From: Sphingobacterium bovisgrunnientis
Lineage (GTDB): Bacteria > Bacteroidota > Bacteroidia > Sphingobacteriales > Sphingobacteriaceae
Direction: 5' to 3'
Assembly: GCF_009829085.1 (NCBI RefSeq)
Contig: NZ_WUQY01000019.1
Coordinates: 1-64,000, forward strand
Length of the DNA: 64,000 nt
This document shows positions 9,993-17,987 of this stretch, one piece after another. The number at the start of each line of letters is the position of its first letter. Position 1 is the first letter of the stretch. The notes under the pieces were generated by a model. That model did no database searches, had not been told where the DNA came from, and was given only the letters and a program-made list of their open reading frames with translations. The translations under genes and the position numbers were made by a program.

Positions 9993-11834
9993 ATGGGATA
10001 CCCAAGTTTAGCAGCATGTGTAGCTGACTTAGAGAAACACGGACATTTGGTACGAATCAAAGAAGAAGTAAATCCTTATTTGGAAATGGCAGCCATACAC
10101 ATGCGCGTTTATGATGCGCAAGGACCAGCTCTATTGTTTGAAAATATAAAAAGCTCTGAATTTCCTGCTGTTTCTAACTTGTTTGGAACACTTGATCGTT
10201 CGAAGTTTATGTTTAGAGATACGTTGGATCACATCAAAAAATTAGTTGATGTGAAAATGGATCCCACCGCAGTATTAAAAAATCCCTTTCAATATATTGG
10301 TTCTTCTGCTGTTGCATTAGGAGCCTTACCATGGAAAAAGAAATCTGGAGCTCCTATTCTATACGGTAAAACGCAAATCAGCAAGCTACCGCAAATAGTA
10401 AACTGGCCAATGGACGGTGGCGCATTTGTGACTATGCCGCAAGTATATACCGAAGATGTGACCAAGCCAGGTATTATGAAAGCGAATTTGGGTATGTATC
10501 GCATTCAACTTTCGGGTAATGAATATATCCAAGACCAAGAAATAGGTTTACATTACCAATTACACCGAGGAATCGGTGTTCACCAACAAAAAGCGAATGA
10601 ATTAGGCAAGCCTTTGAAAGTAAGTATTTTCGTAGGAGGCCCTCCTTCTCACCCACTTTCAGCCGTTATGCCTCTGCCCGAAGGGTTATCTGAAATGATT
10701 TTCGCGGGTGCACTAGGAAACAGAAGATTTCGCTATTTCTACGATGAAGAAGGTTTTTGTATTTCGGCAGATGCTGATTTCGTAATCACAGGAACTGTTT
10801 ATCCTAGTGAGAACAAACCCGAAGGTCCTTTTGGTGATCACATCGGTTACTACAGTTTGATTCACGATTTTCCGTTGATGAAAGTTCATAACGTGTACCA
10901 CAAAAAAGATCCAATTTGGTCATTTACGGTTGTCGGACGTCCACCGCAGGAAGACACAAGTTTTGGCGCATTAATTCATGAGATAACAGGTTCAGCCATT
11001 CCGCAAGAAATAAACGGCTTGAAAGCTGTTCATGCCGTTGATGCCGCAGGTGTGCACCCTCTTCTATTTGCTATTGGACGTGAATCATATACACCCTACC
11101 AAACTGTTGAGCGACCGCAAGAGATATTAACTATCGCAAATCAGGTGCTAGGTAAAAATCAATTGAGTTTAGCTAAATACTTAATCATAGCAGCAGCGGA
11201 AGATAATCCTAATTTGGATATTCACGATGTGAAAGGATTTTTCACTCATATTCTGGAGCGCATTGATTTAACACGTGATTTACATTTCCAAACGAACACA
11301 ACCATAGATACATTGGATTACACGGGTGATGGCTTGAATGCTGGATCGAAAGTTGTATTTGCGGCGGCTGGTTCTAAAAAAAGAGAATTAGCAATAGAGC
11401 TCCCAGCAGGATTTGAACTTCCACGACCTTTTAATAAGGCAAAATTAGTATTACCGGGAATTATTGCCATTGAAGGTGCTAATTTTACTTCTTATGACAA
11501 TGAAGAGAGAGTATTAGAAGCTTGGACGAACGCAGCTAAAGACATTAACTTTGAAGGAATCCAATTGATAGTCTTAGTTGACAATGCTGATTTCACAGCT
11601 GCTAATGACAATAACTTTGTGTGGGAAACATTTACTAAGTCAAATCCTGCATATGATATTTATGGTATTAAATCGTTTACCAAATTCAAACATTGGGGAT
11701 GCGAAGGGCCTGTAATTATTGACGCAAGACGCAAACCGCATCATGCACCAGACTTAATAAAAGATGAAACTGTGGAGCGAAATATCGATAGATTATTTGC
11801 AAAAGGTGGTTCATTGCACGGAATTGGATTATAA
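9993..11834 (+). CDS. UbiD family prenylated-FMN-dependent decarboxylase
   Basis: Member of the UbiD family, which reversibly decarboxylates aromatic or unsaturated acids with prenylated FMN. Visible family segments are ALLFENIK near the N-terminus, GGPPSHPLSAVMPLPEG, and PEGPFGDHIGYYSL followed by YHKKDPIW, the region carrying the catalytic glutamates. At about 613 residues it matches the larger Bacteroidota form. No UbiX flavin prenyltransferase gene lies in the window. In Bacteroidota these proteins are often assigned to quinone (menaquinone) biosynthesis, but the substrate here is an inference. The start MGYPSLAACV at 9993 is chosen because 9966 lies inside the promoter. A strong terminator follows. 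Confidence 0.88.
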   Translation: MGYPSLAACVADLEKHGHLVRIKEEVNPYLEMAAIHMRVYDAQGPALLFENIKSSEFPAVSNLFGTLDRSKFMFRDTLDHIKKLVDVKMDPTAVLKNPFQYIGSSAVALGALPWKKKSGAPILYGKTQISKLPQIVNWPMDGGAFVTMPQVYTEDVTKPGIMKANLGMYRIQLSGNEYIQDQEIGLHYQLHRGIGVHQQKANELGKPLKVSIFVGGPPSHPLSAVMPLPEGLSEMIFAGALGNRRFRYFYDEEGFCISADADFVITGTVYPSENKPEGPFGDHIGYYSLIHDFPLMKVHNVYHKKDPIWSFTVVGRPPQEDTSFGALIHEITGSAIPQEINGLKAVHAVDAAGVHPLLFAIGRESYTPYQTVERPQEILTIANQVLGKNQLSLAKYLIIAAAEDNPNLDIHDVKGFFTHILERIDLTRDLHFQTNTTIDTLDYTGDGLNAGSKVVFAAAGSKKRELAIELPAGFELPRPFNKAKLVLPGIIAIEGANFTSYDNEERVLEAWTNAAKDINFEGIQLIVLVDNADFTAANDNNFVWETFTKSNPAYDIYGIKSFTKFKHWGCEGPVIIDARRKPHHAPDLIKDETVERNIDRLFAKGGSLHGIGL

Positions 11835-11845
11835 AAAACAAATAA

Positions 11846-11886
11846 CAACAACGCCAGCAAAATTTTGCTGGCGTTGTTGCTTTTAT
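11846..11886 (+). terminator. Rho-independent terminator after the UbiD-family gene
   Basis: A perfect 17-bp arm pair (11846-11862 with 11863-11879) whose tip folds within AAAATTTT, followed by CTTTTA. It is one of the strongest hairpins in the window. Confidence 0.85.
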
Positions 11887-11940
11887 GCAGATTGTTAAAT
11901 ACTGTGAAAATAAAAAATCATATTTTCCTATTTCATAATT

Positions 11941-11957
11941 TTAGGTAAATAACCTAA
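11941..11957 (+). promoter_or_regulatory. Inverted repeat immediately before the small membrane protein gene
   Basis: TTAGGT (11941-11946) and ACCTAA (11952-11957) flank AAATA and end two bases before the ATG at 11960. It could be an operator or an mRNA hairpin limiting translation of the two-gene unit. Confidence 0.3.
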
Positions 11958-11959
11958 GT

Positions 11960-12229
11960 ATGAAAGTCTACTGGTTTGCATACCGACAACTCCTATTTAT
12001 TAATATTGCCATTTCTGCTGTATTAAGCTTTGGTTCGAGTGTATCTTTCCCTTTTGTGTTCGCCTCATTTGGTTACATCTGTACAATTTTGTTACACCAA
12101 TTCTTCTATAAAAATTCTTGGTTTATGTATTTAAATATTGGGTATACAAAAACTAGTATATTGATGGGAACATTTTTCATCAATCTTTTTATATCTATCG
12201 CATTATCTCCTATATTATGGATTCTATAG
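11960..12229 (+). CDS. Small hydrophobic membrane protein, coupled to an ABC ATPase
   Basis: An 89-residue protein that is hydrophobic almost throughout, with about three predicted membrane segments (roughly residues 9-28, 30-45 and 64-88) and short basic or aromatic loops. I do not recognize the family. Its last 13 bases overlap the start of the ABC ATPase gene, so the two are probably translationally coupled. It may be the membrane partner of that ATPase, although it is much smaller than a normal ABC permease. Function unknown. Confidence 0.6.
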   Translation: MKVYWFAYRQLLFINIAISAVLSFGSSVSFPFVFASFGYICTILLHQFFYKNSWFMYLNIGYTKTSILMGTFFINLFISIALSPILWIL

Positions 12230-12903
12230 AAAAACAACTATATGTAGATTCTGTAGAATTTTCCTACAACGCTCATGTCCCCATATTGACAGGAGTACAT
12301 ATTCAATGTGATATTGGCGAAATTGTAGGTTTGTTGGGTAGAAATGGTTGTGGTAAATCCACTTTAATGAAAATTATTTTTGGTCTGGTAAACCCTAAAA
12401 ATGCTTTTATCCGGATAAATAATAAAAGATATAAAAAAGGGTATTTGTCCAAAAATATTTGTTATCTCCCCCAACATAATTTCCTGCCAAACTATTTAAC
12501 TATTTCAGCGGTGATAAGATTAATGGTAAAGGATCTTACTAAGCAGAATGCCTTACTTGAACAGGATGAAATTATTAGCAAAATTCGACATCAAAAAGTA
12601 GCTGATTTGTCAGGTGGTGAAAAACGTTACGTAGAATTAATGCTGCTATTGCAGCAGGACGCTGATTTCTATTTATTAGACGAACCATTTTCAGGTGTTT
12701 CACCCTACGTACAGGCTCAAATCCAACAAGTAATTTTAGCAAACAGCAACGATAAAGGATTTATTATTTCAGATCATCATTACCACACGGTTTTAGGTAT
12801 TGCCACGCGAATAGTACTCTTACAAAACGGTGGATGTCGAAAAATTGAATCCAAAAAAGATTTGGAAATGTTTTATGTACCTGAAGGAACATTTGATGAA
12901 TAA
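12217..12903 (+). CDS. ABC transporter ATP-binding protein
   Basis: A single nucleotide-binding domain of 228 residues. Walker A is GRNGCGKS (41-48), the Q-loop lies in YLPQHN, the signature is LSGGEKR, Walker B with its catalytic Glu is FYLLDEP, and the H-loop His is in SDHHYHT. It resembles LptB or lipoprotein/export-type ATPases more than importers. The only linked membrane gene is the 89-residue protein with which it overlaps by 13 bp, so the cognate permease is either that protein as an oligomer or is encoded elsewhere. Cytoplasmic face of the inner membrane. Confidence 0.85.
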   Translation: MDSIEKQLYVDSVEFSYNAHVPILTGVHIQCDIGEIVGLLGRNGCGKSTLMKIIFGLVNPKNAFIRINNKRYKKGYLSKNICYLPQHNFLPNYLTISAVIRLMVKDLTKQNALLEQDEIISKIRHQKVADLSGGEKRYVELMLLLQQDADFYLLDEPFSGVSPYVQAQIQQVILANSNDKGFIISDHHYHTVLGIATRIVLLQNGGCRKIESKKDLEMFYVPEGTFDE

Positions 12904-12955
12904 CATATCGAATAGATTTATTTAAATTTAATCAGCAGTTATAAATAAAAAACAA

Positions 12956-13438
12956 ATGAAAATTGTCTTATATATTTTAATTAGTACATCTCTATTTTTA
13001 AGCTGTACAACAGAAAAACATGTATTAATTGAAGGAGACCTTTATTTCAAAATTATTAATTATCCGACTTTTTATGGTGCACCAGATAGTCTAATATCCA
13101 AATTTGTACGTGAATTACAGACTGTAAACAAGGACTCACTAAAAGAACAAGATAAGGAACAATGGAACTTGCTTAAGTTTATGTATGAAAAAAAGTTAAT
13201 GGAAAAACCCTATATCAACCTTAAACAAGATAATGGTGAGATTGCTATGCTTTATCTCGACTCTACCGATTTTGTCAAATTAAAGAACTATAACCGTCAC
13301 GATTTACTTAGAGAAAATAAAAAGATTAGAATAATCACAAAAGCTTTACCTGTAAAATTCGAGTCTTGGACTGCATATGAAAATTTGGATATAATTTCCA
13401 TAAAGAAAACTGATGGAGAGACGGAATGGATGAAATAA
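12956..13438 (+). CDS. Hypothetical lipoprotein
   Basis: The N-terminus MKIVLYILISTSLFLSC is a lipoprotein signal with a lipobox ending in Cys17. The 143 residues after it are charged and soluble, with no motif I recognize. It lies 52 bp after the ABC ATPase gene on the same strand with no terminator between, so it may be the third gene of that unit. Acidic residues follow soon after the Cys (TTEKHVLIEGD). Function unknown. Confidence 0.65.
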   Translation: MKIVLYILISTSLFLSCTTEKHVLIEGDLYFKIINYPTFYGAPDSLISKFVRELQTVNKDSLKEQDKEQWNLLKFMYEKKLMEKPYINLKQDNGEIAMLYLDSTDFVKLKNYNRHDLLRENKKIRIITKALPVKFESWTAYENLDIISIKKTDGETEWMK

Positions 13439-13538
13439 ATATAAACAAATCATTTTTAAAATATAAGCTTCAGCCTCTTGCCTTGTTTTTCTTATATTCG
13501 AAACATTTTTAGTAATATCCTAGAACATAAAGAGAGTC

Positions 13539-13916
13539 ATGATAAAAGCAATAATTATGGTTGGACTTGGAGGTGCACTTGGCAGTATTTTGCGCTACTT
13601 GACAGCTGTACTTTTAAATAAGCATTTCCAATCTGCTTTCCCATTAGCAACATTTGCTGTTAATATTTTAGGATGTTTAATCATAGGCGTGTTATTAGGA
13701 CTTTTTGAAAGACAGTATTTAACAAGCCCTGATTTTAAGTTATTATTGATTACAGGTTTTTGTGGTGGCTACACCACATTTTCGGCATTTTCAGCTGAGA
13801 ACATACAATTATTAGAGTCGGGACAAACTTTGACAGCCTTTCTTTATATTGGAGCAAGTATTTTCATCGGCTTGTTTGCACTATGGCTTGGACTTAGTAT
13901 AGTTAAATTGTCCTAA
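13539..13916 (+). CDS. crcB: Fluoride-specific ion channel FluC (CrcB)
   Basis: A four-helix membrane protein of 125 residues that forms dual-topology dimers exporting fluoride. Diagnostic segments are GGALGSILRYL near the N-terminus, NILGCLIIGVLLG, and GFCGGYTTFSAFSAE, which carries the TTFS pore motif and the central Na+ site. No crcB-type fluoride riboswitch is evident in the 100 bp upstream. A -7-like TATATTCG is present in that gap. Confidence 0.93.
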   Translation: MIKAIIMVGLGGALGSILRYLTAVLLNKHFQSAFPLATFAVNILGCLIIGVLLGLFERQYLTSPDFKLLLITGFCGGYTTFSAFSAENIQLLESGQTLTAFLYIGASIFIGLFALWLGLSIVKLS

Positions 13917-13949
13917 AAATAACTATCCATTTAATAAGGGAACTTTTTC

Positions 13950-13957
13950 TATTTTTG
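13950..13957 (+). promoter_or_regulatory. Promoter -7 box for the outer-membrane protein gene
   Basis: TATTTTTG, an exact TAnnTTTG match, lies 17 bp before the ATG at 13975. No -33 TTTG at the usual distance. Confidence 0.45.
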
Positions 13958-13974
13958 TCTTAAAGACAAATAAA

Positions 13975-14988
13975 ATGACGCTATCCAAATCCGCTGTTAC
14001 AACATTATTTCTATTTACCGTTGCATTTGTTCATAATTTATTTGGGCAAGAAGTGGGGACAAAAGTTGATTTTTTGGGGTATGCGGACAATAGAGAATAC
14101 AAAGCACCATATACAACAGACAAAACGTTTTTCGGAGCCATTATTTCACCTCAAATCTACTTAAAGCTGGATCAAAATCACAAAATCATAGGCGGTATCC
14201 ATTACAATCAAGACTTTGGCATCAACTCTGAGAATAAAAACAAAGTAAACCCTATTGCTTACTACAATTTTAATTCAGAACGAATAGATTTTGGAATTGG
14301 TTTTATACCGAGACACGAAAAACTTAAGAATATTCCATTACTTGTTTTATCAGACACATTGAACTATGATCGACCTAATCTAGAAGGTATGTTTTTCAAT
14401 TACCGCAACACAAACGTTTCGCAATCCATATTTATAGATTGGTTGAGCAAACAAGGTGCTGAAAACAGAGAAAGATTTATTGCAGGCATCAGCGGAAATT
14501 ACAAATTTGGCAAAGCTTATTTTGCAAACGATGGTACACTTTACCACAATGCACTTACCAACACCAATAATCCAGACGAGCACATCCAAGATAATGCTGT
14601 ATTAGTATTAAGATTAGGATTGGATTTTAGTGAAAATACGCTTCTGGATTCACTGACAATTGATGCCGGAACAGTTTTAGGGTTTGACCGTGTACGCACA
14701 GAATATTCCAGCAACAGCAAAGCTTTCATCAGTAATATTCAGTTGACCTACAAGAAATTCTTTATACACAATACCCTGTACTTAGGGGAAGCAATTAATC
14801 TACCTTATGGCGATTCTTTTTATCACCGCGACAGATACAACCGTCTTGACTTAGGTTGGATTCCTTTCAAAGGCAAAAATATAGATGGCAAATTCACGGC
14901 ATCATTTCATTTCCGAGACGGCGGAATGGACAATCAACAAGCCTTCACACTACGTTACCGATTTGATCAATCCCTCTGGCAGAAATAA
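13975..14988 (+). CDS. Predicted outer-membrane beta-barrel protein of unknown function
   Basis: A signal peptide (MTLSKSAVTTLFLFTVAFVH...FGQ) precedes a mature protein of about 310 residues dominated by alternating hydrophobic/polar strands and aromatic residues. It ends FTLRYRFDQSLWQK, typical of a closing barrel strand. No plug, TonB box or enzymatic motif is seen. Homologs in Bacteroidota are usually annotated as hypothetical. It has its own promoter and does not form a clear operon. Confidence 0.6.
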   Translation: MTLSKSAVTTLFLFTVAFVHNLFGQEVGTKVDFLGYADNREYKAPYTTDKTFFGAIISPQIYLKLDQNHKIIGGIHYNQDFGINSENKNKVNPIAYYNFNSERIDFGIGFIPRHEKLKNIPLLVLSDTLNYDRPNLEGMFFNYRNTNVSQSIFIDWLSKQGAENRERFIAGISGNYKFGKAYFANDGTLYHNALTNTNNPDEHIQDNAVLVLRLGLDFSENTLLDSLTIDAGTVLGFDRVRTEYSSNSKAFISNIQLTYKKFFIHNTLYLGEAINLPYGDSFYHRDRYNRLDLGWIPFKGKNIDGKFTASFHFRDGGMDNQQAFTLRYRFDQSLWQK

Positions 14989-15103
14989 AAATTAAGCTTT
15001 CTAAAACCAAATCCAACATCTCGTTATTAATTAAATAACAATAATTAATGACAAAGCACTTACTTTAAAAATTGTATTTTAGTAAGAATCAATACTAGTA
15101 GAT

Positions 15104-16756
15104 ATGGATGGAATTCTCGATAGACAAAAAGCAAAATTGAAGAGGGCTGCCAAGCTCATGCAGATATTGACCAAATATGGTTTCGAAGATTTCAAATCCA
15201 AATTAGACAGCTCGAATAGTACGACCAGCAATGGCGATAAAGTCACGCAAGATGCAGCTTTTTACGAACGTGTTCGACGTGCTATCGAAGAATTGGGACC
15301 TACGTACGTAAAGTTTGGGCAAACACTTTCTACTCGGGAAGATTTGTTCCCAACGGCTTTAATAAAGGAATTTAAGAAACTACAGGATAATGTCCTTCCT
15401 GAGGAAATTGATTTGATCAAGCATTTGGAAGAAGAATTGGAAATTTCCGCAGCTGATTATTTTACGGAAATTGAAAATGTACCTATCGCATCTGCATCTA
15501 TCGCACAAACCTACAAAGCAACTTTGCAAACTGGCGAAGACGTTATTCTAAAAGTAAAACGTTCTGGAATAAAAGAAATCGTGCGCGCTGATTTGCTATT
15601 GATGAAGGACATCATTGAATTACTTACGAATTACTATTCTGTTGTTCGTGAAATCAACTTGATGCATGTTTTCGATGCTTTTGCCAAAAGTTTACAAGAG
15701 GAACTTTCATTTAATAATGAACAGAAGAATATTCAACTGTTTGCACGCAATTTCAGAGGAAATGCAGACATCGAGACGATGAAAGTTTATCCGGAATTGA
15801 GCAATGATAATATTTTATGTATATCATTTATTGACGGAGTCAAAATCAACAATAAAGAGGCTATTACAGCTTTACACCTTGATCCAGAGTCGATATTAGA
15901 CAAATGCTTTAATTTGTATTTGACACAAATGCTGGAACATGGATTATTTCATGCAGACCCTCATCCAGGCAATATTTTAGTAACTAGATCTGGTCAAGTT
16001 TCTTTTATAGACTTAGGCGCTGTCGCCAAAATGTCTCCACACGACAAGGAACTTCTGGAAGATTTTGTGGTATATTTTATTTACAAAGACGCTACTCGCC
16101 TAGTCAATACATTAAAGAAAATGGCTTTGCATGTAGACATCAAAGATGAAAAACTACTTATTCGGGCTTTTCAAGAATTGTTGGATATCATTAATACGCA
16201 TTCACTCGAAGAACTAGACATTAAAGCACTGTTTAGTAAATTTTCACACTTGCTGAATGACAACAATATTATAATGCCAGAGCACATTTACTTGCTCGTA
16301 AAGGGTATTGTACTGATGGAAGGAATAGGACGAGAATTGTCACCAAGTCTCAATATTGTCGACAAAGTAAAACCCTATATCACAAAAATTGCCACCCAAC
16401 GTATTTCACCAGAGAAACTGTTGGAAGACAATATCGGTACGCTGTGGGAGATGCGTCGATTGCTGCACACTGCTCCACAATCACTCTCTTCCATGGTCGA
16501 TAAACTCAATCAAGGCGAATTTAAAGTTGCTGTAAATCATCGTGAATTTGAAAAATATAGAACACAGGAACTACGTAATAATTCGTTGAATAGATTGATA
16601 TGGGTGTCTACTGCGCTTTTTATTGGCGGTTGTTTATTGGTAAATACCGCACAAACTTCATATTACGGAATCGCGATCATATCTTGGATTTTATGGATCT
16701 TATCACTATTAATATTTGGGTTAATGCTCTTAAAAAAATACAAGTTGAATAGTTAA
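15104..16756 (+). CDS. ABC1/UbiB (AarF) family atypical kinase
   Basis: Atypical protein kinase-like protein of the ABC1/ADCK/UbiB family, usually tied to quinone or lipid homeostasis at the inner membrane. The family KxGQ motif appears as YVKFGQTLSTRED, the modified nucleotide loop as ASASIAQTYKA, the catalytic loop as HGLFHADPHPGNIL, and the metal-binding DFG equivalent as IDLGAV. Two C-terminal transmembrane helices (about 507-525 and 528-545) anchor it. In a menaquinone-using Bacteroidota the role would be a quinone- or lipid-related one by analogy; no partner gene is adjacent. Length of 550 residues is normal. Confidence 0.9.
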   Translation: MDGILDRQKAKLKRAAKLMQILTKYGFEDFKSKLDSSNSTTSNGDKVTQDAAFYERVRRAIEELGPTYVKFGQTLSTREDLFPTALIKEFKKLQDNVLPEEIDLIKHLEEELEISAADYFTEIENVPIASASIAQTYKATLQTGEDVILKVKRSGIKEIVRADLLLMKDIIELLTNYYSVVREINLMHVFDAFAKSLQEELSFNNEQKNIQLFARNFRGNADIETMKVYPELSNDNILCISFIDGVKINNKEAITALHLDPESILDKCFNLYLTQMLEHGLFHADPHPGNILVTRSGQVSFIDLGAVAKMSPHDKELLEDFVVYFIYKDATRLVNTLKKMALHVDIKDEKLLIRAFQELLDIINTHSLEELDIKALFSKFSHLLNDNNIIMPEHIYLLVKGIVLMEGIGRELSPSLNIVDKVKPYITKIATQRISPEKLLEDNIGTLWEMRRLLHTAPQSLSSMVDKLNQGEFKVAVNHREFEKYRTQELRNNSLNRLIWVSTALFIGGCLLVNTAQTSYYGIAIISWILWILSLLIFGLMLLKKYKLNS

Positions 16757-16778
16757 TTCACTACACTAAACAGTTGTA

Positions 16779-17825
16779 CTACTTCTTATTTATTTTATAT
16801 TTTTTGAGGATGGTATTAAAATTTCGATCGTTTATGTAATGTATAAAATGGTGCGATCTCAATCCTGAAAAATCTGTTCTATTCAAGAATTTATAAGACT
16901 TGGACAACTCTTCGTAAGAATCACTTTTATACCCCAAATCAGTAGGATTTAATTTATTTGACAACCATCCCACCACTTTTTTCAACATCAAATCTGTTTT
17001 ATTGGTGGAAATATGAAATGACTTCAACTGAGGAGTGAACAGAACATTATATATACTGTCATCATGTTTTATTTCAAAATCAGCCTTGCCTATCGCGGGT
17101 GCCAAGGCAATAGCGTAGATTTTATTTTTCTGATTACGGATAAGGTCATTTTGAAGACTAGCGGTATCCACATAATGGTTTTCGGCGATATCAGACATTT
17201 TAGTACTATCGATTAGCGCTGAGCTCAGTGCAGACATTATCACCGAAGCTCCCCGACTATGTGATATCAAATACACTTCTTTATTTGACATCGTATTCAG
17301 TATTTTGCGCAAAGCAAATTTACCGACGTACTGGGAATAATCTGAAGCTGTAAACCATGTTTTCAAACTTGAAAATGGATTTTTTGTATACAATCCGTCC
17401 CAATAAAACTGAATGACTTCATCAGAATTAGTTAAATTTATTTTTTTCTGAATACGTTCATAATTTCGTGTTACTTCTTTTGCTTTGGCATTGAAGCCAT
17501 GAATTAAAATAAAAACTCGCTTTTTGGATTGTAAATGATTCCTCAAAAGACGTAAATATTCCATCTCAAATTTTTCCAAATCTTTCGACAAGGATTTTTC
17601 TTCAGCTAATTTACTCAAAGAATACGCATTCTTTCTTCCATTTCGTGGAGGCACACCATAGACATTAGTCCAATCTTTTGGATAAAAAGAGCCATACTGA
17701 TCTACAAATGCAATAGTCGTTCTTGGTGGAATCTGACGATTCGGATTTGCAGAAATAGGCGCATTATGCTGAATGCCACATGAATTACAAGCTAAAAAAA
17801 GCAGGAAATAACAGAAAAATCTCAT
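16779..17825 (-). CDS. Alpha/beta-hydrolase fold lipoprotein
   Basis: A lipoprotein signal (MRFFCYFLLFLACNSCG) is followed by an alpha/beta hydrolase domain resembling DUF900-type esterases. The oxyanion-side strand is VFILIHGFNA and the nucleophile elbow is LISHSRGAS, where SHSRG replaces the canonical GxSxG. The catalytic His may be in HHFIHYIND near the C-terminus. Substrate unknown; location probably periplasmic or outer membrane. It converges on the ABC1 kinase gene with a 22-bp gap and is divergent from the TonB receptor gene. Confidence 0.7.
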   Translation of the reverse strand: MRFFCYFLLFLACNSCGIQHNAPISANPNRQIPPRTTIAFVDQYGSFYPKDWTNVYGVPPRNGRKNAYSLSKLAEEKSLSKDLEKFEMEYLRLLRNHLQSKKRVFILIHGFNAKAKEVTRNYERIQKKINLTNSDEVIQFYWDGLYTKNPFSSLKTWFTASDYSQYVGKFALRKILNTMSNKEVYLISHSRGASVIMSALSSALIDSTKMSDIAENHYVDTASLQNDLIRNQKNKIYAIALAPAIGKADFEIKHDDSIYNVLFTPQLKSFHISTNKTDLMLKKVVGWLSNKLNPTDLGYKSDSYEELSKSYKFLNRTDFSGLRSHHFIHYINDRNFNTILKKYKINKK

Positions 17826-17907
17826 ACAATGTAGGTCATAAATAGTCAGATTTGTTCAAAATCCAACTATTATACAAATAACAATAAAATATGTTTTGAA
17901 AAACTTT

Positions 17908-17974
17908 ATGCAACAATGATGCATTTAATTTGCAACATTGATGCATTTGTTTTAATTTTGCAGCATAGTTGCAA
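17908..17974 (+). promoter_or_regulatory. Three 17-bp inverted-repeat operators over the TonB receptor promoter
   Basis: Three related sites occur at 17908-17924 (ATGCAACAATGATGCAT), 17930-17946 (TTGCAACATTGATGCAT) and 17958-17974 (TTGCAGCATAGTTGCAA). The first two are spaced 22 bp start to start, about two helical turns. Each consists of TTGCA/TGCAA-like half sites with N7 between, and the third has perfect 5-bp arms. They surround a -33 TTTG (17929-17932) and the -7 box. Half sites of this sort are known for Fur-superfamily repressors (the Nur site is TTGCAA-N5-TTGCAA), so a metal-responsive Fur-family regulator is the likely ligand. Confidence 0.6.
17953..17960 (+). promoter_or_regulatory. 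Promoter -7 box of the ZnuD-like receptor operon
   Basis: TAATTTTG matches TAnnTTTG, with TTTG 20 bp upstream (17929-17932). It fits the start at 17988 and excludes the in-frame ATG at 17916. Confidence 0.6.
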
Positions 17975-17987
17975 CATAAACAAACAG

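Noticed and set aside
13439..13538. Possible fluoride riboswitch before crcB
   Set aside because: The conserved fluoride-riboswitch core and pseudoknot were not found in the 100-bp gap.
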